Source of the DNA: an uncultured Eubacteriales bacterium
GTDB lineage: Bacteria; Bacillota; Clostridia; Oscillospirales; Acutalibacteraceae
Direction: 5' to 3'
DNA length: 19,048 nt
Assembly: GCA_934486895.1 (NCBI GenBank)
Contig: CAKSQZ010000024.1
Span: 1-19,048 of the forward strand
Made by a program: the position numbers and the translations under genes. The notes under the pieces were generated by a model. It did not search any database. It was given only the letters and a program-made list of their open reading frames with translations, and was not told the origin of the DNA. Shown one piece after another: positions 7,662 through 14,337 of this stretch (the stretch's first letter is position 1; every line of letters starts with the position of its first letter).

Positions 7662-8189
7662 ATGGAACATAAGATCAACACAAGCGAGCTGAAAACGCTG
7701 GCTAAAACTATTCACGCGGGAGACAGGGTGTTGCTTTCGGGCGTTGTTTACACTGCGCGCGACGCGGCACACAAGCGGATGATCGCACTTTTGGACAGCG
7801 GTGAGCCGATTCCGATCCCGATCGACGGTGCGGCTGTCTACTATGCCGGCCCGACCCCTGCGCCGAACGGACTGCCGATCGGCTCATGCGGCCCGACGAC
7901 ATCCGGCAGAATGGATCCTTTTGCACCGAGACTTCTCGATCTGGGGCTTTGCTGTATGATCGGAAAGGGCGAACGAAACGACGCTGTTTGTGACGCGATC
8001 ATACGAAACGGCGCTGTTTATCTTTGCGCTGTCGGCGGTGCCGGCGCGCTTGCCTGCAAGTGTATAACAAGCTGCGAGGTCATCGCATTTGACGATCTCG
8101 GCTGCGAATCGATTAAAAAACTCGAATTCAAGGATTTTCCGCTGATTGCGGCTATTGACTGCCACGGCGGAAACCTTTTCAAAAAATAA
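7662..8189 (+). CDS. Class I fumarase / tartrate dehydratase beta subunit (Fe-S hydro-lyase)
   Basis: A 175-residue C-terminal-type subunit of the iron-sulfur fumarate hydratase family. Motifs seen in order: SGVVYTARDAAHKRM, YYAGPTPAP, GSCGPTTSGRMD, MIGKGER, VGGAGALACKCI, DLGCESIKKLEFKDFPLIAAID. The GPTTSGRMD segment is the family hallmark. In two-subunit forms the alpha chain holds the 4Fe-4S cluster and the beta chain completes the active site for adding or removing water at fumarate/malate or tartrate. No alpha subunit gene lies beside it in this window, which is unusual, so substrate and partner are open. The start codon abuts the stop of the DivIVA-domain gene (TAA then ATG). Confidence 0.9.
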   Translation: MEHKINTSELKTLAKTIHAGDRVLLSGVVYTARDAAHKRMIALLDSGEPIPIPIDGAAVYYAGPTPAPNGLPIGSCGPTTSGRMDPFAPRLLDLGLCCMIGKGERNDAVCDAIIRNGAVYLCAVGGAGALACKCITSCEVIAFDDLGCESIKKLEFKDFPLIAAIDCHGGNLFKK

Positions 8190-8203
8190 AGCGGGAGGCT
8201 TTT

Positions 8204-8761
8204 ATGACAGAAACTATAACAAGTATGGCTGCCGATGCGGCAGGTGAAACAGGGCTTGCCGCCACTGTGACAGGCTGGTTTGAACAGATCGGAATACCGC
8301 CTGTTTTGATCGTTTTTCTGATCTCGCTTTTGCCGATCCTCGAGCTCAGAGGCGGACTTATTGCGGCGGCGATCCTGCATATCGATTGGACGCTTGCTTT
8401 CCCGATATGTCTGCTCGGAAATATACTGCCGCTGCCGTTCATTCTGCTGTTTATCAAAAAGATATTCGAGTTTATGAAGCGCAAAGGCATTTTAAAAGGT
8501 CTTGTTGAGCGGTTTGAGAAAAAAGCCGCGACTAAGAGCGAGGACGCTAAAAACAAGACCCGATGGGGCAAGATAATCTTTATCTTCTGCTTTGTTGCGA
8601 TACCTCTGCCCGGCACAGGCGGCTGGACAGGTGCGCTGATAGCTTCATTTATGAATATGCGGCTTAAAGACTCGGTGCCTGCCATTACGCTCGGTGTGCT
8701 TTCAGCCGGTGTCATAATGTCGGTGCTGACTTATCTTGTGCCTAATCTGTTCGGATTTTAA
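8204..8761 (+). CDS. COG2426-type small multidrug export family membrane protein
   Basis: A 185-residue integral membrane protein. It shows the family-typical stretch SLLPILELRGGLIAAAIL (about 46-63), a second hydrophobic segment ICLLGNILPLPFILLFI, a basic loop (about 86-122) and the conserved IPLPGTGGWTGALIASFM (about 138-155), then a final membrane helix ending VPNLFGF. Families of this type are called putative small multidrug exporters, but transport has been little tested, so the function is uncertain. The ribosome binding site GGGAGG lies six bases before the ATG. It is the last gene of the glyS unit, 14 bases after the fumarase subunit, followed by a strong terminator. Confidence 0.85.
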   Translation: MTETITSMAADAAGETGLAATVTGWFEQIGIPPVLIVFLISLLPILELRGGLIAAAILHIDWTLAFPICLLGNILPLPFILLFIKKIFEFMKRKGILKGLVERFEKKAATKSEDAKNKTRWGKIIFIFCFVAIPLPGTGGWTGALIASFMNMRLKDSVPAITLGVLSAGVIMSVLTYLVPNLFGF

Positions 8762-8774
8762 AATTAAAACGATA

Positions 8775-8817
8775 AAAAACACTCTGTATCATTTGTTCGA
8801 TACAGAGTGTTTTTTTT
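8775..8817. terminator. Bidirectional rho-independent terminator
   Basis: AAAAACACTCTGTATC (8775-8790) pairs perfectly with GATACAGAGTGTTTTT (8799-8814) around an 8-base loop. Runs of T follow on the plus strand and, via the A-run, on the minus strand. It ends the glyS unit from one side and glgP from the other. Confidence 0.95.
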
Positions 8818-8827
8818 GCTTTTCTTA

Positions 8828-11221
8828 TTATTTAATGTGCCAGATATTCAGCGCATAGTCACGGATAGCGCGGTCGGAAGCGAAGATGCCTGCGGACGCG
8901 ATATTTACAAGCGACATCTTGTTCCAACGCTCGCGGTCATTATAAAGCTCGGTCGCTTTCTTCTGTGCGTCGCAGTATGCGGCAAAGTCCTTAAGAGCCA
9001 TATAGGTATCTACATTCTTTAAGGTGCTTGCAACGCTCGGGGTATAAAGCTGCGAGGAGCTGCCCGAAAGCATTGAGAGGATCTGACCGAGCAGAGGATC
9101 GTTTTCATAGACCGATCTCGGATTATAGCTGCTCTTGAGTGCCTCAACTTCATCTGCCAGCATGCCGAAGATGATAATATTATCATCGCCGACTGCACGG
9201 TGAATTTCGACATTGGCGCCGTCCTCAGTGCCGAGCGTTACAGCGCCGTTGATCATCAGCTTCATGTTGCCTGTGCCCGAAGCCTCTGTGCCTGCAAGCG
9301 AGATCTGCTCGCTTATATCTGCCGACGGCATAAGGATCTCAGCGAGAGTCACACGATAGTCCTCAAGGAACACAACCTTCAGTCTGCCCTTGACATCGGG
9401 ATCTTTATCGATCATATCGGCAATGTTGTTGATAAGCTTGATAATGTCCTTTGCGAGGAAATAGCCCGGAGCAGCCTTTGCCGCGAACAGATATGTCTTC
9501 GGTGTGAAGTTGCCGTTAGGATTTGCCTTGATCGCAAGATAGTCGGCAATGATATGCATTGCGTTCATGTGCTGACGCTTATACTCATGCAGGCGCTTTG
9601 CCTGAACATCGAACATAGTATCCGGATCGATGATCTGACCCTGAGTGCGACGGACAAAATCCGCAAGACGCTGCTTATTTTCGCGCTTGATCTTCTCAAG
9701 ACGCTCGAGCACCGCACTGTCATTCTCATAGCCTTTGAAATCGATAAGGCGGGAAGCGTCGGACTTGTATTTTGTGCCGATAGTTTCATCGAGCAGCTTT
9801 GTGAGTCCGGGATTGGACTGGCACAGCCATCTGCGATGAGCGATACCGTTTGTGACATTGGTGAACTTTTCGGGATAGAGCGAATAATAGTCGCTGAACA
9901 GGCTGTCTTTCAAAATCTCCGAATGGAGCTCGGAAACACCGTTCACACAGTGGCCGCCGATAACCGAAAGGTTGGCCATTTTAATAACGCCGTTGGAAAT
10001 AACCGCGGTTCTCTCAACAAAATCTACATTCTGTGTCTTTTCCCAGACTTCTCTGCGAAGTCTGTTATCTATCTCGCGGACGATCTGATAAATCCTCGGC
10101 AGACGCTCGCTGAACAGATCGACCGGCCAGCACTCAAGCGCCTCGCTCATGACTGTGTGGTTAGTGTAAGCCACGGTGCGGTTGACAATGTGCCAAGCCT
10201 CGTCCCAGCCGAAACCGCATTCGTCAAGAAGAATACGCATAAGCTCGGGGATAACGAGAGCCGGATGAGTATCATTGATATGAATAGCGATCTTATCGGG
10301 CAGGCAGTGCATATCCGCATTCGATTTGAGATAACGCTGAACAATATCCGAGATCGAAGCCGAAACCAGGAAATACTGCTGCTTTAAGCGGAGCGATTTG
10401 CCCTCGATATGGTTATCCGACGGATAAAGCACCTTACTGATGACCTCAGCCATAGCATTCTGCTCCATTGCACGCAGATAATCGCCTTCATTAAACAGCT
10501 TCATGTCAAAGCCCGGTGCTTTTGCGCTCCAAAGGCGAAGCACTGCGACGCCCTTACCGTCGTATCCCTCGACCATCATATCGTGCGGAATGGCGATAAC
10601 AGGTGTGTAATCCACCTGCTCTACCTTATGGTAGCCGCCGTCCCAGCTTTCTTCTATTCTGCCGTCAAAACGGATCTCGACCGCTTCATCCGGTCTGTCG
10701 TTGAGCCATACCTTGCCGCCGGGAAGCCAGAAATCGGGCATCTCGGTCTGCCAGCCGTCGACAAGCTTCTGCTTGAAGATACCGTATTCATAAAGGATCG
10801 AATAGCCGTATGCCGGAATGCCCTGAGAGGCAAGACCGTCAAGGAAGCAGGCCGCCAGTCTGCCGAGGCCGCCGTTGCCGAGACCTGCGTCCGGCTCAAG
10901 CTCATAGAGGTTTTCAAGCTTAACTCCGAAGGACTTGAGTGCTCTCGAGAAAGCCGACTCAAGGCCGAGATTGAAAAGAGTGTTCTTAAACGATCTGCCC
11001 ATCAAAAATTCCATGCACAGATAGCAGACCTGCTTTTTGCCCTCTTTTTCGGCTTTATCGGAAAATTTATTAAAATTCTCATCTGTTATATCTTTGATGA
11101 CCATCGAACAAGCTTTGTAAAGCTGTCTGTCCGTTGCGTCCTCCGGCTTGACGCCGTAACGCGTGCCGAGCTTTTCTTTCAGAAGCTCTGCGATCTGGGT
11201 TGACGTTAGTTTCTTTGCCAT
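8828..11221 (-). CDS. glgP: Glycogen/starch phosphorylase
   Basis: Cytoplasmic PLP enzyme that releases glucose-1-phosphate from alpha-1,4-glucan. The 797 residues are a full-length bacterial GT35 enzyme. Landmarks: YLCMEFLMGRS (about 68-78), DAGLGNGGLGRLAACFLDG (about 109-127), HINDTHPAL, VNRTVAYTNHT, NVTNGIAHRRW, FDVQAKRLHEYKRQ, and the PLP-lysine segment EASGTGNMK with K654, followed by NGAVTLGTEDGANVEI. No Glg biosynthetic gene is adjacent. The ATG at 11221 begins MAKKLTSTQIAELL, yet no ribosome binding site precedes it at normal distance; a GAGGAGGAG stands about 35 bases upstream with a small hairpin between. The gene has its own promoter (11341-11313) and shares the terminator at 8775-8817. 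Confidence 0.97.
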   Translation of the reverse strand: MAKKLTSTQIAELLKEKLGTRYGVKPEDATDRQLYKACSMVIKDITDENFNKFSDKAEKEGKKQVCYLCMEFLMGRSFKNTLFNLGLESAFSRALKSFGVKLENLYELEPDAGLGNGGLGRLAACFLDGLASQGIPAYGYSILYEYGIFKQKLVDGWQTEMPDFWLPGGKVWLNDRPDEAVEIRFDGRIEESWDGGYHKVEQVDYTPVIAIPHDMMVEGYDGKGVAVLRLWSAKAPGFDMKLFNEGDYLRAMEQNAMAEVISKVLYPSDNHIEGKSLRLKQQYFLVSASISDIVQRYLKSNADMHCLPDKIAIHINDTHPALVIPELMRILLDECGFGWDEAWHIVNRTVAYTNHTVMSEALECWPVDLFSERLPRIYQIVREIDNRLRREVWEKTQNVDFVERTAVISNGVIKMANLSVIGGHCVNGVSELHSEILKDSLFSDYYSLYPEKFTNVTNGIAHRRWLCQSNPGLTKLLDETIGTKYKSDASRLIDFKGYENDSAVLERLEKIKRENKQRLADFVRRTQGQIIDPDTMFDVQAKRLHEYKRQHMNAMHIIADYLAIKANPNGNFTPKTYLFAAKAAPGYFLAKDIIKLINNIADMIDKDPDVKGRLKVVFLEDYRVTLAEILMPSADISEQISLAGTEASGTGNMKLMINGAVTLGTEDGANVEIHRAVGDDNIIIFGMLADEVEALKSSYNPRSVYENDPLLGQILSMLSGSSSQLYTPSVASTLKNVDTYMALKDFAAYCDAQKKATELYNDRERWNKMSLVNIASAGIFASDRAIRDYALNIWHIK

Positions 11222-11235
11222 TTGCGTTGAGCAGC

Positions 11236-11265
11236 CGCATTTTTAATGCGTCTGCACTCCTCCTC
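11236..11265 (-). promoter_or_regulatory. glgP leader: distant ribosome binding site and hairpin
   Basis: On the minus strand GAGGAGGAG (11265-11257) is followed after six bases by the hairpin CGCATT-AAA-AATGCG (11250-11236), then 14 bases and the glgP ATG. The site is too far for ordinary initiation unless the hairpin folds, which brings it to about 20 bases. An out-of-frame ATG (11240-11238) lies in the hairpin's right arm. Whether this controls translation is inference. Confidence 0.4.
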
Positions 11266-11312
11266 GTATTTATTTATTTTGTAATTCAGCGATCCAATAC
11301 AATACATTATAT

Positions 11313-11341
11313 ATAATACACTAATTGAGTGCAAATTGCAA
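11313..11341 (-). promoter_or_regulatory. Sigma-A promoter of glgP
   Basis: On the minus strand TTGCAA (11341-11336), a 17-base spacer and TATTAT (11318-11313), giving a leader of about 85 bases before the ATG at 11221. Confidence 0.7.
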
Positions 11342-11477
11342 CAAAAACTTGATGTTAGGCAATTCTTTTGGCAAAATTTAATATAAATATTGTACATTCT
11401 GAACCCATTTTTTACTTTCGTTGTCTTAACACTAAATATAGTGGTTACGAGGTAAGGGTCGGCTTGAAGCGTTTTAT

Positions 11478-11503
11478 GTTACATAAATATAATATTATGT
11501 AAC
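11478..11503. repeat. Perfect palindrome GTTACATAA / TTATGTAAC
   Basis: Nine-base arms (11478-11486 and 11495-11503) flank an 8-base AT-only centre. It has no T-run, so a dimeric-regulator operator is likelier than a terminator. The half-site GTTACA/TGTAAC recurs at 11684, 11693 and 11832. Confidence 0.7.
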
Positions 11504-11550
11504 CCAAATGTGCAACTTGACGATAATCTACTGCTGAACTCGGCATCAAA

Positions 11551-11673
11551 AACGCCTTTATTTCGCATGGTTATGCGGTTTTCAGGCGTTATTTAAATTT
11601 TAGCCCCGTTTTTGGCAATATGCACAAACACCTATGCGAAATAAAGGTCAAAAAAGCTCGAAATTGGGCTAAA
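11551..11673. repeat. Interleaved inverted repeats with alternative pairings
   Basis: Arm A CCTTTATTTCGCAT (11555-11568) is the exact reverse complement of A' (11634-11647). Arm B TTTAGCCC (11599-11606) matches B' GGGCTAAA (11666-11673). The order A-B-A'-B' is that of a pseudoknot if transcribed. Arm A can instead take part in a local hairpin: AACGCC (11551-11556) with GGCGTT (11585-11590), enclosing CGCAT/ATGCG (11564-11577). These two states exclude each other. Confidence 0.65.
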
Positions 11674-11754
11674 TATTACATTTTGTAACCTTTGTAACTG
11701 CTTTCAAGTCACTAAATTTTGTGACCTTCAACGAAAAAAAATTCGCCTAAAAGC

Positions 11755-11783
11755 TTGACTTTATCGGAAAAACTGCATATAAT
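11755..11783 (+). promoter_or_regulatory. Sigma-A promoter of the 3D-domain gene
   Basis: TTGACT (11755-11760), a 17-base spacer and a perfect TATAAT (11778-11783), about 110 bases upstream of the ATG at 11894. Confidence 0.9.
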
Positions 11784-11793
11784 CTTTAACGTC

Positions 11794-11868
11794 GCGGGGG
11801 GATCCCGCCGCAAACACGCAAACCTTAAATGGTTACAGATTTTTAATTGATTACATTTTTTTAATCAA
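11794..11868 (+). promoter_or_regulatory. 5' leader hairpins of the 3D-domain gene
   Basis: Just after the predicted transcription start, GCGGG (11794-11798) pairs with CCCGC (11804-11808). Closer to the gene TTGATTA (11847-11853) pairs with TAATCAA (11862-11868). The ribosome binding site at 11882-11889 lies outside both. Because 3D-type wall proteins can be under c-di-AMP riboswitches I looked for that motif and did not find it. The role is unknown. Confidence 0.45.
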
Positions 11869-11893
11869 AAAACAAAGACAGAAAGGTGATTTG

Positions 11894-13099
11894 ATGAAAC
11901 CGGTAAATGAGATAAGAAGCGCTTGCGCTTCCCTCAGGCACTCAGCCTCATCAGAAAACATTTTTATCAGACGGATCTCTGTGGCAGCTGCGCTTATGCT
12001 CGCTGTTTCGATCATTGCAGTTTCGGGCTTCGGCATCGTATCTTCCGCCAACAAGAACTACATTGTAACAGACGGCAGCGCAAAGAAGAGCTTTTCCAGC
12101 TACTCGGTGCTTAATAAAGACGAGATCTTAAAGCGCAGCGGTATATCGCTCGACAAAAACGATACCGCAGAGCTTTCCCAAAAGAGCGCATCGAATTATG
12201 TGCTCACAGTGACACGCAATTGCGAGATCACACTGAATGACGGCGGCAATGCTAAAAATCTGATCGTTTTGCAGACCAATGTTGCAGATGCACTCGACAC
12301 GGCGGGCGTCACCCTCGGGGAGGACGATGTTGTCAGCCTGTCGCTGACAGCGCCTGTGAGCGAAGGTATGACGGTCAGTATCGACAGAGTCAGCTACAAG
12401 ACTGTTTCAAAAACAGAAGAGCTTGACCGCGCTGCTTATGAAAAGCTTGCAAAGTCTAACGACAAGCTTGACGACAGCGCTGTTAAAGAGGGACAAAAGG
12501 GTGTTGTCACCCATGTTTACAAGAATAAGCTCGTAAACGGCAAGGTCGAAAAGAGCGAGCTTATCGAGCAGAAACTTGATAAGGTGACGGGAACTCCCAC
12601 AACCACTGCGAAAAAGTCATCGAGTCAGAAAACGAGCCAGAAAACAAGCACAAGCAGCAGTTCCTCCAAGACCGTTAAGACAGCGGCAAACATTTCGGGC
12701 GCGGTCGCTTATGCTTCCAGCGGCAAGAATGTTTCCTGCATTTCGACGCTCACCCCGAGCAAGACTATCCTGCTCGACGACAAGGGTATCCCTGTTTCCT
12801 ACTCGAAGAAGATAACAGGCTCGGGCACCGCTTATTATGACGAATACAACACCGGTCTTACTTCGACAGGCGTTAAGCCTCAGCCGGGTTATGTTGCGGT
12901 CGATCCGCGCGAGATCCCCTACGGAACAAAGATGTATATCCGCTCTTCGGACGGCAGATACAACTACGGTTACGCTATCGCGGCAGACACCGGCGGATTT
13001 ATCTACAACAGCTCCACAGTCGTCGACCTGTTCTTCTACACCAGAAGCGAGGTCTACAACTTCGGCAGAAGAAATGTTGAGATCTATATTTTAAACTGA
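11894..13099 (+). CDS. G5 and 3D domain cell-wall protein (YabE/YocH/RpfB-like)
   Basis: A 401-residue envelope protein. A basic N-terminus and one membrane segment (28-52) act as signal-anchor. Residues about 55-165 resemble the ubiquitin-like DUF348 repeats of YabE. A G5 domain follows (about 172-230: EELDRAAYEKL, KEGQKGVVTHVYKNKLVNGK). A Ser/Thr/Lys linker (235-262) leads to the C-terminal 3D domain (about 308-401), a double-psi barrel whose three conserved Asp are D337 (VAVDP), D365 (AADTGG) and D378 (VVDLFF). In related proteins this fold is a lytic transglycosylase that cuts peptidoglycan, as in YocH and MltA-like enzymes, so wall remodelling is the expected role. The ATG follows AAAGGTGA by four bases; a TTG one codon earlier is not needed. 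It is transcribed alone from a strong promoter to a strong terminator. Confidence 0.92.
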   Translation: MKPVNEIRSACASLRHSASSENIFIRRISVAAALMLAVSIIAVSGFGIVSSANKNYIVTDGSAKKSFSSYSVLNKDEILKRSGISLDKNDTAELSQKSASNYVLTVTRNCEITLNDGGNAKNLIVLQTNVADALDTAGVTLGEDDVVSLSLTAPVSEGMTVSIDRVSYKTVSKTEELDRAAYEKLAKSNDKLDDSAVKEGQKGVVTHVYKNKLVNGKVEKSELIEQKLDKVTGTPTTTAKKSSSQKTSQKTSTSSSSSKTVKTAANISGAVAYASSGKNVSCISTLTPSKTILLDDKGIPVSYSKKITGSGTAYYDEYNTGLTSTGVKPQPGYVAVDPREIPYGTKMYIRSSDGRYNYGYAIAADTGGFIYNSSTVVDLFFYTRSEVYNFGRRNVEIYILN

Positions 13100-13112
13100 T
13101 AAGAATGTTTTT

Positions 13113-13145
13113 AAAAACGGAAAGAAATAATTCTTTCCGTTTTTT
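13113..13145 (+). terminator. Rho-independent terminator of the 3D-domain gene
   Basis: AAAAACGGAAAGAA (13113-13126), loop ATAA, TTCTTTCCGTTTTT (13131-13144), running into a T-rich tail 13 bases after the stop. Confidence 0.93.
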
Positions 13146-13162
13146 ATTTGAATAAACCGCGC

Positions 13163-13207
13163 AAAACGCTCCAATAGTATTTTCAGAAAACACAAAAGGA
13201 GCGTTTT
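13163..13207 (+). promoter_or_regulatory. Inverted repeat covering the ribosome binding site of the 89-aa gene
   Basis: AAAACGCTCC (13163-13172) is an exact reverse complement of GGAGCGTTTT (13198-13207), with a 25-base loop. The right arm contains the GGAG of the ribosome binding site, four bases before the ATG at 13212. If the transcript starts upstream of 13163 the hairpin would hide the site. No clear promoter places the transcription start. Confidence 0.55.
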
Positions 13208-13211
13208 ATTT

Positions 13212-13481
13212 ATGGTAAAGGGCGTTAATAAAAACATTATCGAAGTGCATGATCTGCAAAGCGAATACTTCGATAAAGCGATTTTGTTTGTGAAACCCGA
13301 ATATGCGCTGTTCGACAGCGAAAAGCTTTTTAAAGAAGCAAAGAGATATGTGAACAATGCGGATCTTAACCGCAAGTGCGGCAGACGCCGCAAAACACCG
13401 CGCACACCGCTGCTTACAAAGTTTGCGTGCGGCGCGGGGGCGGCGATCCTGACCGCCGCCGCCTGCTACTTCATTTTTTGA
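13212..13481 (+). CDS. Small tail-anchored membrane protein of unknown function
   Basis: 89 residues, family not recognised. The N-terminal 55 are mixed charged and amphipathic (VHDLQSEYFDKAILFVKPEYALFD), then a strongly basic stretch with Cys (NRKCGRRRKTPRTP, about 54-67), then one C-terminal hydrophobic segment (LLTKFACGAGAAILTAAACYFIF). With no signal peptide, it is likely inserted by its tail with the N-terminus in the cytoplasm. The start is well supported by AAAGGAGCG before ATG. Its last 11 bases overlap the end of the convergent 74-aa gene. Translation may be modulated by the inverted repeat over the ribosome binding site. Confidence 0.7.
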   Translation: MVKGVNKNIIEVHDLQSEYFDKAILFVKPEYALFDSEKLFKEAKRYVNNADLNRKCGRRRKTPRTPLLTKFACGAGAAILTAAACYFIF

Positions 13482-13695
13482 TCCCGTCCGTATCGCAGCC
13501 GCCGCAGCGCACCTGCGAGATCGGGATATCGTAGATCTCGCTGTACGACTCCGCCTCGGCGGCGGACACCTGTCCTGCCGGAATAAGTCCGGTGCATTCG
13601 GTCATCGATTCGACCGCAAAATCATTATCGAACAGTTCTCTTTCGTCGAGCGGATCGATCGGCATTTTGCCGAGTTTTTGCTTTTTGCCGTTCAC
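13471..13695 (-). CDS. Small conserved-looking protein of unknown function (74 aa)
   Basis: A soluble, acidic 74-residue protein read from a GTG at 13695, with GGGGTGA four bases upstream. It contains DERELFDNDFAVESMTECTG, LIPAG and a C-terminal CxxC pair (RCGGCD). I do not recognise a domain, but the residue composition, codon use and good ribosome binding site support a real gene. I have the impression that small proteins with a similar TGLIPA-type segment are common in related Clostridia; this is memory, not a search. Its 3' end overlaps the convergent 89-aa gene by 11 bases. The start codon lies in an inverted repeat. Confidence 0.65.
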   Translation of the reverse strand: MNGKKQKLGKMPIDPLDERELFDNDFAVESMTECTGLIPAGQVSAAEAESYSEIYDIPISQVRCGGCDTDGIKK

Positions 13696-13718
13696 TCTAT
13701 CACCCCGAAATTAGAGTG
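13693..13718 (-). promoter_or_regulatory. Inverted repeat at the start of the 74-aa gene
   Basis: On the minus strand CACTCTA (13718-13712) and TAGAGTG (13699-13693) enclose a 12-base loop carrying the ribosome binding site GGGGTGA. The right arm contains the GTG start. This could be an RNA hairpin controlling initiation or a protein operator. Confidence 0.45.
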
Positions 13719-13756
13719 CACCTTATCCGCACGCGTATAACAAGAAAATTTTGAAT

Positions 13757-13797
13757 AAAAAAAACTCCCGAGATCATAAAGTCCCGGGAGTTTTTTT
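13757..13797 (-). terminator. Rho-independent terminator after the lipoprotein gene
   Basis: ACTCCCG (13764-13770) pairs with CGGGAGT (13785-13791), extended by A/T pairs, with a loop near 13771-13784. On the minus strand it is followed by eight T. It touches the stop codon of the lipoprotein gene. The A/T flanks could let it work both ways. Confidence 0.9.
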
Positions 13798-14192
13798 CAG
13801 TTGCCTGCCTTAGCGTATTTATCTAAAATTTTTGCGAGCTGTTCAGTATATTCTTTGAGTTCCTCCGGCGATGTTCCGAGTTCATCTTTAAGCTCCTCCG
13901 CTTGCTTTTCAAACTCTTTCGATCTCTCAAGAAACTCAGCGTACTCAGACGAGCCGGCTATGGCGATCGGGTCGGATTTGTACTTTTTCAGCATTTCGAC
14001 ATACTCATCGACAAATTTCTCATACTCATCGAGAAACTTCTTCCACTTTGCGGTCGTTGTGGTCTCGGTCGCGCTCTGCTCTGTCGCCTGTGTCGCTGTT
14101 GCTGCGGCGTTGTCGGTCTGTGCGGTCTCACCGCAGGCAGTGAGCGACAGGACAAGCATAAGTGATACTACTGCTGACAATACTTTTTTCAT
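13797..14192 (-). CDS. Small secreted lipoprotein, unknown function
   Basis: 131 residues from the ATG at 14192, which has GGGAG nine bases upstream; the frame stays open to 14225 but that part lacks a start signal. Residues 1-20 are a lipoprotein signal (MKKVLSAVVSLMLVLSLTAC) with lipobox LTAC, so Cys20 would be lipid-anchored on the outer face of the membrane. An Ala/Thr/Gln-rich linker (about 22-48) leads to a highly charged helical segment (KKFLDEYEKFVDEYVEML, then KEFEKQAEELKDELG) likely to form a coiled coil. It resembles other small Clostridial lipoproteins annotated DUF6591-like or hypothetical; I cannot assign a family. It has its own promoter and terminator. Confidence 0.8.
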   Translation of the reverse strand: MKKVLSAVVSLMLVLSLTACGETAQTDNAAATATQATEQSATETTTTAKWKKFLDEYEKFVDEYVEMLKKYKSDPIAIAGSSEYAEFLERSKEFEKQAEELKDELGTSPEELKEYTEQLAKILDKYAKAGN

Positions 14193-14218
14193 TTTTAAAT
14201 CTCCCTTTGGATAAATTT

Positions 14219-14273
14219 GAAACAATCTCTTGTTTCTTTCCTTAATTGTATCACAGATATTTTAAAATTGCAA
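14219..14273 (-). promoter_or_regulatory. Promoter and leader hairpin of the lipoprotein gene
   Basis: On the minus strand TTGCAA (14273-14268), a 17-base spacer and TACAAT (14250-14245). In the leader GAAACAA (14219-14225) and TTGTTTC (14230-14236) form a seven-pair hairpin with a TCTC-position tetraloop. Confidence 0.7.
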
Positions 14274-14337
14274 TACATTTGTTATGCATACTGCAAATAA
14301 TTTTTGATATACAATATCAATGCAGAGGTGATAACAG

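Larger units (their letters stand above)
11342..11754. other. Gene-free region rich in inverted repeats between glgP and the 3D gene
   Basis: No open frame here has a ribosome binding site or recognisable protein. The AT-rich stretch holds, left to right, a perfect palindrome (11478-11503), two interleaved inverted repeats (11551-11673), a TTACA/TGTAA pair with a further TGTAAC (11676-11698) and GTCAC/GTGAC arms (11708-11725). It is not a known riboswitch as far as I can tell. It may hold regulator sites for the 3D gene, or a small RNA. Confidence 0.6.

Noticed and set aside
9200..10387. Long plus-strand open frame opposite glgP, and a similar one at 10409-11203
   Set aside because: Both are shadows of the glycogen phosphorylase gene, whose PLP-lysine and other motifs are clear.
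11206..11397. 63-codon minus-strand open frame ahead of glgP
   Set aside because: No ribosome binding site at its start, it spans the glgP promoter, and its sequence is not protein-like.
11784..11893. c-di-AMP (ydaO-type) riboswitch before the 3D gene
   Set aside because: The leader is only about 100 bases and lacks the conserved internal motifs of that class; only small hairpins are present.
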